64,000 nucleotides of DNA from Enterobacter sp. RHBSTW-00994 (GCF_013782625.1 NZ_CP056199.1:2870588-2934587), one strand, 5' to 3'. Counted from the stretch's first letter, positions 24,364 through 31,746 are shown. The notes: a model not told the origin generated them from the letters alone. Numbers and translations: made by a program.

Positions 24364-24916
24364 ACAAAAACTGCGGCGCTACTGCGCTAATACTCGCCAG
24401 TAGTGGTCCCGCCGCATCTGCGGGTAGCATGTTGAATAATGCGATCGCCGCCTCGAGGATCTCTTTCTCAAGTTTTTGCAGGGGCGCACCGAGTAACTTC
24501 GCCTGGTGTGCTTCGCTACACTCCTTGATTGCGCTGGCCACCAGCTCAGATTCTGTTTTCTGATTGCTGAGGCCATGTTTGCGCGCTATCTCTACGGGCA
24601 TTGCAGAAGTGATTGCGCCAGCAAGCTGAATCACGTAACTGGTATATTTCGCTGATCCCACCTCGTTTTTCAGGTAGCGGAATAAGTTCTGCTTGTTAAC
24701 GCTTATTCCGCGCCCTCCTTGTTCTGCCCAGCACTCAGCCACCAGCAGGGCAATGCGTTCCTGCGCCTGACCGGGTAACGTTGATTCCCACTCACGAACA
24801 GCGCCGTAAATATTCCTGTGACGAATAGAATCGCGGCGACGTGGTTCAATCTGATTCTGATTTTTCAGTTGAACAGAACTCCGCTGGCTATGATGTTGGT
24901 ATGTTGCTGATTGCAT
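24362..24916 (-). CDS. YdaT-like protein (CII position)
   Basis: 184 residues. The N-terminal 40 are basic and probably disordered; the rest is helical (WESTLPGQAQERIALLVAEC, EQGGRGISVNKQNLFRYLKN, KYTSYVIQLAGAITSAMP) and fits the YdaT family first annotated as a toxin in the Rac prophage. It lies 2 bp downstream of the YdaS/Cro-like gene, at the place of lambda cII. Whether it is toxic or a transcription factor for lysogeny cannot be told from sequence. Confidence 0.7.
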   Translation of the reverse strand: MQSATYQHHSQRSSVQLKNQNQIEPRRRDSIRHRNIYGAVREWESTLPGQAQERIALLVAECWAEQGGRGISVNKQNLFRYLKNEVGSAKYTSYVIQLAGAITSAMPVEIARKHGLSNQKTESELVASAIKECSEAHQAKLLGAPLQKLEKEILEAAIALFNMLPADAAGPLLASISAVAPQFL

Positions 24917-24918
24917 GA

Positions 24919-25149
24919 TCAGACTCCCTTTTGTGGTAAACCATCGGTAGGGTTTGGATACAGATCAGGACGCAGCTCATGCGGGGTTACCTGCCAGTCC
25001 AAAACCCTACAAGCGTTCAGAACTTCAGTGCTGGCTACCTGAGTGCGAAACCAGACAGATACTGTCTGAGAGTTTTTGCCCAAACGACGTGCTAGCTCAG
25101 ACTGACTTCCGCATAAAGAGATAATTTTCTGTTGGGTGGCTTCGTTCAT
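24919..25149 (-). CDS. YdaS/Cro-like DNA-binding protein
   Basis: 76 residues with an HTH at about 15-36 (SQSELARRLGKNSQTVSVWF). The small size, first position in the rightward operon and divergence from the repressor make it the Cro equivalent. The set repressor-YdaS-YdaT corresponds to racR-ydaS-ydaT of the Rac prophage, where the small protein was called an antitoxin or toxin in different studies. A strong promoter with an internal palindrome precedes it. Confidence 0.8.
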   Translation of the reverse strand: MNEATQQKIISLCGSQSELARRLGKNSQTVSVWFRTQVASTEVLNACRVLDWQVTPHELRPDLYPNPTDGLPQKGV

Positions 25150-25173
25150 GGTTCCTCCTGATTTTCATACCAC

Positions 25174-25202
25174 ATGATTGATAATTAACTTATCAGTGTC
25201 AA
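25174..25202 (-). promoter_or_regulatory. Rightward early promoter with an operator in its spacer
   Basis: Minus strand TTGACA (25197-25202), 17-base spacer, AATCAT (25174-25179). The spacer contains most of the palindrome TGATAATTAACTTATCA (25179-25195; arms TGATAA and TTATCA), the obvious site for the divergent repressor and for the Cro-like protein. A second symmetric element, CAAAGAAACTTTG, lies nearer the repressor gene at about 25225-25237. Confidence 0.75.
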
Positions 25203-25265
25203 GAAATTTAACTAACCACAACTGCAAAGAAACTTTGTATTCTTGGTTACTGGTTTGATTTGGAT

Positions 25266-25664
25266 ATGAATATGAACTTTGAAGAACGGCTGATAAGAGC
25301 CATTGAAGAGGCAGAAATATCTCAATCTGAATTGGGTCGGCGTATTGACGTTAACTCCCAAACGGTAAGCCATTGGTGTAACGCCGGGAGTTTTCCGAGA
25401 AAAGAAAAGCTGGCCCTGTTACCTCAGGCGCTTGGGAAGCCTCTGTATTGGTTCTTCATGACTGATGAAGAAGAGGAACATTTAAATTCAGTCACCGCCA
25501 GCAAGACAGTCCTTAATTCAAAACAAGCGGCTCTGTTAGAAGTTTTTGATCAGCTCCCCGAATCGGAACAGGACCGCTTCATATCACTGGCAAAGACTCG
25601 ATTGGAAGAACTTGATGCATTTATGGCTGAGTTCTTACGCAAAAGAAAAATCGACCCGCCGTAA
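25266..25664 (+). CDS. Prophage repressor, HTH type without a peptidase domain
   Basis: The first ATG (25266) gives 132 residues; a TTG two codons earlier and an ATG two codons later are alternatives, all with weak binding sites. The HTH (SQSELGRRIDVNSQTVSHWC, about 18-37) resembles the one in the divergent YdaS-like protein. The remaining 75 residues are helical (ALLEVFDQLPESEQDRFISL) and lack the Ala-Gly cleavage site and Ser/Lys pair of S24 repressors. It therefore resembles RacR-type repressors and should not be cleaved with RecA. It is followed by a strong terminator. Confidence 0.85.
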   Translation: MNMNFEERLIRAIEEAEISQSELGRRIDVNSQTVSHWCNAGSFPRKEKLALLPQALGKPLYWFFMTDEEEEHLNSVTASKTVLNSKQAALLEVFDQLPESEQDRFISLAKTRLEELDAFMAEFLRKRKIDPP

Positions 25665-25684
25665 TTCCTCCCTAACTACTTGAA

Positions 25685-25709
25685 AGCCGCGTAATAGCGG
25701 CTTTTTTTT
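25685..25709 (+). terminator. Terminator of the repressor gene
   Basis: AGCCGCGTAATAGCGGCT followed by seven T residues, about 20 bases past the repressor stop. Confidence 0.9.
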
Positions 25710-25749
25710 ATGCCTCTCCCTCAGTCGCACAGCCATTAAAAAATCCACA

Positions 25750-25802
25750 CTGGTATATTTATTATCAATTTCGCGTTGACTGCTGGTATATTTATTTGTA
25801 GT
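25750..25802 (+). promoter_or_regulatory. Leftward early promoter region with a 14-base direct repeat
   Basis: CTGGTATATTTATT occurs at 25750-25763 and again at 25783-25796, 33 bases apart (about three helical turns). TTGACT (25776-25781) followed after 17 bases by TAGTCT (25799-25804) is a possible promoter, with the second repeat filling its spacer. This would serve the plus-strand early operon beginning at 25956. The spacing suggests two bound proteins on one face of the helix. Confidence 0.5.
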
Positions 25803-25955
25803 CTGATTTTACAAAATCAGTCATCAAGGCAGGACGCCCACGAAGTAGCTGCCGGCGGCATACGAAACACCGGATGAGATGACAAAGCAATCGCGCAGCA
25901 GGTTTACCGTTCCGTCGGCCAGACGCAAAAGGCAAACAGCAAACAGGAGATACCC

Positions 25956-26078
25956 ATGATCGACTTCGCACGTAAAAAAGTTGGCCGCCAGGCCATTCGC
26001 CTTAACCTGGCAGAAATCCTGATTCGTCAGTTCTGCTACTTCCTGGCCCAGAAAGGCAATCCAGAGTTAAACGCATGA
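25956..26078 (+). CDS. Small basic phage protein, first gene of the leftward operon
   Basis: 40 residues (MIDFARKKVGRQAIRLNLAE...), with AGGAGA seven bases before the ATG and a stop overlapping the next start (ATGA). The N-terminal third is rich in arginine and lysine. It occupies the place of lambda N, but no convincing arginine-rich boxB-binding motif or nut site was found, so I do not call it an antiterminator. Confidence 0.65.
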   Translation: MIDFARKKVGRQAIRLNLAEILIRQFCYFLAQKGNPELNA

Positions 26079-26257
26079 GCACCCTTTTCGCCCTGGTTAT
26101 TTCCGTCTGCGCCCTCACCGGGGAATGCTCAGACATCATGCTCGGTGTTTATAAGACTGAAGCTATTTGTGATGCAGCTGCCGTCGAGCAGCACGTTAAA
26201 GGCCAGTGCCTTCCGTTTAAGTCGGCTGACGACCAACAGCCTGCAGTGAAGTTTTAA
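26075..26257 (+). CDS. DUF1482 family protein
   Basis: 60 residues starting MSTLFALVISVCALTGECSD with cysteines in the pattern typical of the DUF1482 family found in lambdoid and Rac-like prophages; the middle has YKTEAICDAAAVEQ and CLPF. The N-terminal hydrophobic run could be a signal or a small membrane segment. Its ATG overlaps the previous gene. No function is known. Confidence 0.75.
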   Translation: MSTLFALVISVCALTGECSDIMLGVYKTEAICDAAAVEQHVKGQCLPFKSADDQQPAVKF

Positions 26258-26277
26258 ATCGAGTTTTGACCAATGGC
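26257..26277 (+). repeat. Dispersed early-operon repeat, copy C
   Basis: AATCGAGTTTTGACCAATG plus GC, starting within the stop codon of the DUF1482 gene (TTTTAAATCG). Same direction as transcription. Confidence 0.85.
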
Positions 26278-26385
26278 TGTTGCCAGCCTGATGCCAGGTG
26301 CACATGGCATCGTGATGGTAACCCCGCCATCGTAACCTGACAGGAGTCGATGACCTGTTCTGGTTAAATTGGAAAAGTTCTCTTT

Positions 26386-26412
26386 GCCCGTCACCCGTGA
26401 CGGGCCTTTTTA
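26386..26412 (+). terminator. Intrinsic terminator inside the leftward early operon
   Basis: GCCCGTCACCCGTGACGGGC with nine-base perfect arms followed by CTTTTT, 12 bases before the ATG of the next gene. Genes from 26424 to int would need antitermination or their own promoter. Confidence 0.8.
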
Positions 26413-26423
26413 CCGGAGGATTT

Positions 26424-26759
26424 ATGTCAGCAAACGAACTGGCACTGAAATTTAGCACCGCGCCAGCTGAGCAAATGATCGGAGTGTTGCCAGTTCTGGA
26501 GGTTAAGGAGGCACTACGCGAGGAAGTTGAAGACGATGTGATGACGGAAGTCTGGCAGGAGCATCAGTTCGAAATGGACGCCGTAGAGGAACAAACGGAA
26601 GAGGCTAATCGCCTTGCGAGAAAATTTGAGCGCGTTGCTGAAGACTTTGCGACGGCAATAAAACTGGCTATCACCCTCCCACATAACGAAGCTGTGCGAG
26701 TTCTGCTTGATGCCATCGAAGAGAACCCAGGCTACGGCCGTAAACCTGTGAAAGGCTAG
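26424..26759 (+). CDS. Hypothetical acidic phage protein
   Basis: GGAGG lies six bases before the ATG at 26424, giving 111 residues (MSANELALKFSTAPAEQMIG...). A frame extension upstream would start inside the terminator. The middle is strongly acidic and helical (EVKEALREEVEDDVMTEVWQ, EEQTEEANRLARKFERVAED), and the C-terminus ends GYGRKPVKG. It is followed after 3 bases by the Rrf2-like gene. No family recognised. Confidence 0.6.
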   Translation: MSANELALKFSTAPAEQMIGVLPVLEVKEALREEVEDDVMTEVWQEHQFEMDAVEEQTEEANRLARKFERVAEDFATAIKLAITLPHNEAVRVLLDAIEENPGYGRKPVKG

Positions 26760-26762
26760 ATT

Positions 26763-27104
26763 ATGGAATTTGGAATGAAGCGCGTTATGGCATCCGTCCA
26801 GGCCATTGCAGTTCTGGACACCATCTACAGCGGTGCGCCAGTAACCCTCGCGGCAGTGAGCAAAGAATCAAAGCTTTCGGTCTCTTACCTGGAGCAAATC
26901 TTCAAACAATTGCGCCGCGGTAAACTTGTGACCTCTCACAAAGGCCCCGGTGGCGGATATGTACCCCGCGAAGGTGATATTTCAGTTTCAGAAGTGATCC
27001 GGGCTGTCAGTAAGGTTCCGGCAAATACCGCCTTTGATCCCGTTCTGGTGGCGCTCGACTCAGTCCTGGTCTCTCAGCTAAAGAGAAGTGACAGCCCCCA
27101 ATAA
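26763..27104 (+). CDS. Rrf2-family-like regulator lacking cysteines
   Basis: 113 residues. The winged helix matches Rrf2/IscR proteins: VSKESKLSVSYLEQIFKQLR followed by GKLVTSHKGPGGGYVPREG and SVSEVIRAVS. IscR binds an Fe-S cluster through three cysteines and a histidine after this region, but here no cysteine exists in the whole protein, so it should act without a cluster. It is in the leftward early operon, probably controlling phage or host genes. Start MEFGMK at 26763; an internal ATG (MKRVMAS) is possible. Confidence 0.78.
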   Translation: MEFGMKRVMASVQAIAVLDTIYSGAPVTLAAVSKESKLSVSYLEQIFKQLRRGKLVTSHKGPGGGYVPREGDISVSEVIRAVSKVPANTAFDPVLVALDSVLVSQLKRSDSPQ

Positions 27105-27161
27105 GCACAAAACCCGCGCAAGGCGGGTTGAGTACCCGGTCAGCCGACCAAAGCTTTCCGG

Positions 27162-27182
27162 AATCGAGTTTTGACCAATGAC
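27162..27182 (+). repeat. Dispersed early-operon repeat, copy D
   Basis: AATCGAGTTTTGACCAATG plus AC, in the 139-bp gap between the Rrf2-like and RecE-like genes, same direction as transcription. The gap also holds a hairpin AACCCGCGCAAGGCGGGTT (about 27110-27129) without a U tract. Confidence 0.85.
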
Positions 27183-27243
27183 CACTACCCAGGGCAGCAA
27201 TCACTAGCTGCGGGTATCTTACAACCAAAATTAAGGACCCGAT

Positions 27244-29685
27244 ATGGAATTCTTTCATTTAATCAAAGCAACCCAGAAGTCAGGCAAGCCTGACGCTATT
27301 TTCTGGCAATCCCAAAAAACCGACGCGCGCGCCAGTCTGGCGCTCGATGTCGCTCTCGAAGATGCTGAAATCGAAACCGGGCGTGGACGCGATTACCTCA
27401 AGCCGGTTCGTACCGACTTCCCGGTATTCAACGACCTGCCAGAGGAAAGCACCATTGATTTCGAATGGTGCAAACGCTATGAGCTTGGAGAAGACAACCG
27501 CACCTGGTATCCGATCATCAAGTCTGAACCTGAGGTTGAAAACAAGCAGGCTGATAATTTACCTGCCGGAGTTAGCGATTCCTCCACGGAAAAAGCCGCC
27601 CTGCTCCGCCCGGTATCACGCCTGCGCCTTTCGCAGCGCCTGATTGCTCATCTGATTAATGACACTGAAGTGAAGGAGATCACCGAAGAGCAGCATGTCC
27701 AGATCGGCGAAATGGAAAGCGACGACAACGACCGCTACATTCAAAATCTTCTGCTGGCCATACCTAATGTTCCGGGCATTAAAGCGCTTTCGGCTCATGT
27801 CGAATGGAACCTTGTCAGTGCACTGAAATTGGTTTTCGAACGAGACCAGGAGGAGCATGCCGTCAGTTCATTCGGGGAATTTATGAATGAATGGATTGAA
27901 AACCCGGAATCCCGCACGCTCACTGTTCATAAATGGCTTTATGACGAACTCCCGGAAACAGTGAAGAATGAAATTGAGCCTTCATCTGGCACTCCTGTGC
28001 TTACCACTGTCGTAACCCTGCCGCTTCGCCAGCGCATTCTGGTTCAGTTCATTGCCAACGAATATGCCTATCACATTGATGCGGAGCAGAAGAAAACTAT
28101 TCTTGCGCTCGAACTGGATGTTGATAACAGCTATGTGCAAAACATGCTGCTGGCGGCTGAGAACGTAGAGCCATTCAAGAAAGCATCTGAGATCGACATT
28201 TTCAGGGTAATCACTGCGCTGAAATCCGTTTTCCCGATTGACGGTAAACGCGTAGAGCTGTCCCTTGTCATCCAGTTCTTTAATGCCTGGTTCAATACTG
28301 AACACATTGACCGTGGGCTGCTGGTTAAAGAGTGGTGTAAAGGCAATCGCGTGTCGCAAATTCAGCGATCTGATACGGGAACCAATGCAGGCGGTGGTAA
28401 TAAGACCGATCGCAATTCCGATTACGCCCATACACTGGATACGCTCGATATTGAGATTGCACTGGCAACGTTGCCGATGGATTTTAATATTTATGACATT
28501 CCTGGAGGTGTTTACCGTCGGGCAAAAGAGATCGTCAGTAAAAAAGAAAGTCCGTTCAAGGAATGGTCAAAGGCTTTGCGGGGAACACCAGGCATCCTGG
28601 ATTACTCACGCGCATCTGTCTTCGCACTTATCCGGAATGCCCACCCTGACCATTACCAGTACCCAGGGCGTCTTAGCGGATATATCAACGCGAATCTCAC
28701 TGAAAGTAACCATGAAGATCCAACAGAAGAAATCCTGGTGGCTGCTCGCCATAACCCCGAAGTGAGCTGGGAGAAAGAGTTAAGTCTCAGCGTTGACGTG
28801 AATGGCGGAGGTATTAACCAAACTGGGAATGCATCAACCAGCGACAGCACCCCGCCAGTGCTAGAGAAGGTTGGGAAAGGTATTTTTTCCATTGAAGGAC
28901 TCGCCACCGGCATTCCTCCTTCACAAAATGTAGATGCGGAGACCACCAGCAATGTGCAGATGGAAAAAACTGTCAGTAATGAAACCGAGAACAGTTCTCC
29001 GTTATCAAAAGGCCAGACAGAAATTATCCCAGTTGAAGGCGTTGCTGAAACTGGTGACGACACAACTCCCCTGAATATCGATACCGGACATCAAAACAAC
29101 AGCGCCGGCATCACGCTCTTTTCGCATCTGATGGTTGATCTTGAAACCATGGGAAACAAAGCCAATGCCCCGATCGTTTCGATTGGCGCAGTGTTTTTCG
29201 ACCCGGATACCGGGACTGCAGGCGCAGAGTTTTACAAGATAATCAGCCTTGAGTCTGCTATGTCCTCCGGCGGAATTCCTGACGCTTCAACCATTATCTG
29301 GTGGTTAAAAAAATCTCCGGAGGCGCGTGCTGAAATCGTGGCCGACGATGCTATCCCGCTCGACGATGCCCTTCTTCAGTTCAATGAGTTTATCGCAGAA
29401 AACGCTGCTAATGGTTCTGCGTCTGTTCAGGTCTGGGGAAATGGCGCTTCATTCGATAACGTCATTCTCAAAAGCTCATATGACAGAACCGGGATTCACT
29501 GTCCGTGGGTTCACTGGAACGACCGGGACGTGAGAACCATCGTAGAGCTCGGTAAAGCGGTTGGCTTCACTCCCCGCTACGAAATCCCATTTGAGGGCGA
29601 AGCGCACAAAGCTATTGCAGACGCCCATCATCAGGTGAAATACGTGTCAGCCATCTGGCAACGCCTCACCAAAACTGATTATTAA
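27244..29685 (+). CDS. RecE-like (exonuclease VIII) N-terminus fused to a DEDDh exonuclease
   Basis: 813 residues. The start (MEFFHLIKATQKSGKPDAIF, TDFPVFNDLPEESTIDFEWC) and GNRVSQIQRSDTGTNAGGGN resemble the long N-terminal region of Rac RecE. Two related blocks, about 137-235 and 259-365, share LxxRxxLxxFI...NxYxQNxLLAxxNV...ALKxVF and look like an internal duplication. The C-terminus, instead of the RecE PD-(D/E)XK nuclease, is a DnaQ-like domain: Asp632 and Glu634 in VDLETMG, Asp738 in NGASFDN, His788 and Asp793 in HKAIADAHH, a full DEDDh set. Likely a recombination or nucleic-acid-processing enzyme. No recT follows. Confidence 0.85.
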   Translation: MEFFHLIKATQKSGKPDAIFWQSQKTDARASLALDVALEDAEIETGRGRDYLKPVRTDFPVFNDLPEESTIDFEWCKRYELGEDNRTWYPIIKSEPEVENKQADNLPAGVSDSSTEKAALLRPVSRLRLSQRLIAHLINDTEVKEITEEQHVQIGEMESDDNDRYIQNLLLAIPNVPGIKALSAHVEWNLVSALKLVFERDQEEHAVSSFGEFMNEWIENPESRTLTVHKWLYDELPETVKNEIEPSSGTPVLTTVVTLPLRQRILVQFIANEYAYHIDAEQKKTILALELDVDNSYVQNMLLAAENVEPFKKASEIDIFRVITALKSVFPIDGKRVELSLVIQFFNAWFNTEHIDRGLLVKEWCKGNRVSQIQRSDTGTNAGGGNKTDRNSDYAHTLDTLDIEIALATLPMDFNIYDIPGGVYRRAKEIVSKKESPFKEWSKALRGTPGILDYSRASVFALIRNAHPDHYQYPGRLSGYINANLTESNHEDPTEEILVAARHNPEVSWEKELSLSVDVNGGGINQTGNASTSDSTPPVLEKVGKGIFSIEGLATGIPPSQNVDAETTSNVQMEKTVSNETENSSPLSKGQTEIIPVEGVAETGDDTTPLNIDTGHQNNSAGITLFSHLMVDLETMGNKANAPIVSIGAVFFDPDTGTAGAEFYKIISLESAMSSGGIPDASTIIWWLKKSPEARAEIVADDAIPLDDALLQFNEFIAENAANGSASVQVWGNGASFDNVILKSSYDRTGIHCPWVHWNDRDVRTIVELGKAVGFTPRYEIPFEGEAHKAIADAHHQVKYVSAIWQRLTKTDY

Positions 29686-29698
29686 AAATCAATACTCG

Positions 29699-29726
29699 CC
29701 AGCTGCAGGGCATATTATGCAGCTGG
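29699..29726. repeat. Inverted repeat upstream of the excisionase-like gene
   Basis: Perfect nine-base arms CCAGCTGCA (29699-29707) and TGCAGCTGG (29718-29726) with a ten-base AT-rich loop, 18 bases before the ATG at 29745. It could be an operator or an RNA hairpin controlling xis and int. Confidence 0.6.
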
Positions 29727-29744
29727 CTATCGAGAGTGATAGCT

Positions 29745-29966
29745 ATGAATGACGATATTCTCACTGACGATGCGATCCGGAAGTTAACTGGATACAAGCA
29801 GCCGAAAAAACAATGCGCCTGGTTAGCGGCTGCTGGTATTTGGTACAAGGCAGATCGGAATGGATATCCCAGAACAACCTGGAATCATGTAAACAACCCC
29901 ATCGCTTTACGGATGGTAAAAAGTATTAATTCTGAGTTAACTACTCCCAACTTTGATGCAATGTGA
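29745..29966 (+). CDS. DUF4224 / excisionase-like protein
   Basis: 73 residues from the ATG at 29745. The pattern LTDDAIRKLTGYKQPKKQCA followed by WLAAAGIWYKADRNGYPRTT fits DUF4224, small proteins next to integrases with an excisionase-like winged helix. Its stop overlaps the integrase start (TGATG), so the two are coupled. It probably directs integrase to excision. Confidence 0.75.
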   Translation: MNDDILTDDAIRKLTGYKQPKKQCAWLAAAGIWYKADRNGYPRTTWNHVNNPIALRMVKSINSELTTPNFDAM

Positions 29967-30976
29967 TGGCTGGCAAACGTAAAAATCCCGCAGATGCAGT
30001 TCTTCCACCGCGTGTTTACCGGGGGAAATCAAAATACGAATTCCACCCTGCCAGTGGCGGCTCGGTGTCGCTTTGTCCTCTTGGTTCGCCAGTGTCACTG
30101 GTCTGGGCTAAATACGAAGCAGCACTCAAAGATATTGAAGAGAAAACTAATCTGTCAGGTTTAATTGATGAATTCTTTGCTAGTGCTGACTATCACAAGC
30201 TGGGCAATGAAACTCGTAAAGACTACAAAAAATATTCACGTAAGCTGATACCTGTATTTGGGAAAATGGACCCGGATAGCGTTAAACCTCAACACATAAG
30301 GCAGTACATGGATAAGCGAGGTGTCGCCGCTCCAGTGCAGGCAAACAGAGAAAAGGCGTTTCTGAGTCGGGTTTACGGATGGGCCTATGAAAGAGGCATG
30401 GTGAAAGGAAACCCCTGTAAAGGAGTCAGGCAATTCAAGGAGGAAGAGCGTGAACGCTACGTTACTGATGAAGAATACAACGCCCTTTATGGCGTATCAC
30501 CGATAGTGGTTCAGGTAGCGATGGAAATCGCTTATCTGTGCCTGGCGCGTCAGGGAGATGTACTTGCAGTGCAAAAAGCCCAATTACTTCCTGAGGGGAT
30601 TTTTATACGACAAGGGAAAACAGCCGCTAAACAGATCAAGGCCTGGTCTGATCGTCTGGCTGCAGCTATTGAATTGTCAAAATCGCTTCCGCTCAAAGAT
30701 GGTTTATCAAGCGTTTACGTCATCCACCAGCAGAACGGCAGGAGATATACCCGCGATGGATTTAACAGTCGCTGGCAACAGGCAAAAGATGAAGCTCAGA
30801 AAAAGAACCCTCACCTGCTTTTTGATTTTACCTTTCACGACCTGAAGGCAAAAGGCGTTTCGGATCTGGAAGGTAGTCTTCAGGAGAAACAGCAAATATC
30901 TGGTCACAAGACGATCACTCAGACGGCGCGTTATGACCGCAAAGTAAAAATTGTGCCAGTGGTTGGTGGACAATGA
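29966..30976 (+). CDS. int: Tyrosine-type integrase
   Basis: 336 residues from the ATG at 29966 (GTG one codon earlier possible). An N-terminal arm-binding region is followed by a SAM-like core-binding domain (LIDEFFASADYHKLGNETRK) and the catalytic domain: Arg in AYLCLARQGDVL, then HDLKAKG, SGHKTITQTARY with the nucleophilic Tyr close to the C-terminus. The second box reads His-x-x-Lys instead of the usual His-x-x-Arg, which I believe is common in this prophage integrase group. It lies 1 kb from the tRNA cluster at the right end of the element. Confidence 0.93.
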   Translation: MAGKRKNPADAVLPPRVYRGKSKYEFHPASGGSVSLCPLGSPVSLVWAKYEAALKDIEEKTNLSGLIDEFFASADYHKLGNETRKDYKKYSRKLIPVFGKMDPDSVKPQHIRQYMDKRGVAAPVQANREKAFLSRVYGWAYERGMVKGNPCKGVRQFKEEERERYVTDEEYNALYGVSPIVVQVAMEIAYLCLARQGDVLAVQKAQLLPEGIFIRQGKTAAKQIKAWSDRLAAAIELSKSLPLKDGLSSVYVIHQQNGRRYTRDGFNSRWQQAKDEAQKKNPHLLFDFTFHDLKAKGVSDLEGSLQEKQQISGHKTITQTARYDRKVKIVPVVGGQ

Positions 30977-30993
30977 CCTTTAAAAGGTCATTG
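30971..30993. terminator. Bidirectional hairpin between int and the accessory operon
   Basis: CAATGACCTTTAAAAGGTC with ATTG completes a near-perfect palindrome spanning the int stop codon and the last codons of the convergent gene. On the plus strand TTT follows; U tracts are short on both sides. Confidence 0.5.
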
Positions 30994-31482
30994 TTTAAGA
31001 ACCAAGGTGTTTAATGCTTCGATGATCTTGCCGAGATAAGAACCAAAAACGAACCACGTGATCCCAGCGCAGGCGGTAATTACTGCGATACCAGTGGCTA
31101 TAGTAACTTTAGTTCTGGACATGGTTTTTTCTATGTCGTCCAATTTGTCCAGTTTACCATCCATATCTGCAAGACCTGTAAGTTTCACCGCGTGATCCGC
31201 CAAGGTGGTATTAATGCTATCGAGCTTTGCTAGTTGCTTTTCAATTCCAGAAAGAGTTCCTTCCATCTTAGAAATGGCGCAGGCAAGAGAGGCATCATTT
31301 TTTGCATCAGAAAGATGACTATATACATCATCTACTCGCGAGTTTAGCGTTGAAGATGCAGTTTTCAACTCAGTGACACTTTGAATCAGCCATTGTAAGT
31401 GTGTATTGGTTGTCCCACCCTCACCAGACGTAGGACGGTTATCATCCGGAGAGCTGGGTGTGTTAGGACTATAGCCGTTCAT
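30988..31482 (-). CDS. Coiled-coil protein with a single C-terminal membrane helix (accessory)
   Basis: 164 residues. The first 27 are Pro/Ser/Gly-rich and probably disordered; 28-120 form helices with heptad-like repeats (LDSINTTLADHAVKLTGLAD, MDGKLDKLDDIEKTMSR). A membrane helix follows at about 126-148 (IATGIAVITACAGITWFVFG) and a short tail. It starts 3 bp after the small gene upstream, with AGGGGGA as binding site, so they form an operon. The location between int and the attachment region is typical for cargo genes. No family recognised; membrane-linked exclusion or defence is possible but unproven. Confidence 0.65.
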   Translation of the reverse strand: MNGYSPNTPSSPDDNRPTSGEGGTTNTHLQWLIQSVTELKTASSTLNSRVDDVYSHLSDAKNDASLACAISKMEGTLSGIEKQLAKLDSINTTLADHAVKLTGLADMDGKLDKLDDIEKTMSRTKVTIATGIAVITACAGITWFVFGSYLGKIIEALNTLVLKQ

Positions 31483-31485
31483 TTG

Positions 31486-31746
31486 CTAAATCCCCCTAGC
31501 TGAAAACCAATCCCACATGACCTTGTTATGAAAGCCATAATAACCAGTCACAGGGACAACAATGAACGTACCAATTTCTCTGTTCGGCGCTATAAGATCA
31601 CTTAACTCCTTCGGCGTTGCCAAGCCAGAAGAAACAAACCAGAATCCAGGGTGTACCTCAAAGTAATCTGGCTCATCAAAATGATTCTTTATCGCAGCCT
31701 GAACTTTATGAGGGTCGCTCGTCGCTGCAATTGAGTAGATCGTCAT
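31486..31746 (-). CDS. Small soluble protein of the int-proximal accessory operon
   Basis: The ATG at 31744-31746 has AAGGAGG upstream and gives 86 residues: MTIYSIAATSDPHKVQAAIK, then FEVHPGFWFVSSGLATPKEL and a C-terminal TGYYGFHNKVMWDWF. The alternation of strands and helices suggests a compact alpha/beta fold. The frame extends upstream, but that part contains the ribosome site. It is followed at once by the coiled-coil membrane protein gene. Function unknown. Confidence 0.65.
   Translation of the reverse strand: MTIYSIAATSDPHKVQAAIKNHFDEPDYFEVHPGFWFVSSGLATPKELSDLIAPNREIGTFIVVPVTGYYGFHNKVMWDWFSARGI

Noticed and set aside
25956..26078. Lambda N-like antiterminator
   Set aside because: The position and basic residues fit, but there is no clear arginine-rich motif and I found no boxA-boxB pair nearby. 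Kept as a small protein of unknown function.
29683..29700. Fifth copy of the dispersed early repeat (TCAATACTCG)
   Set aside because: Only ten bases match and the orientation opposes transcription; likely chance.
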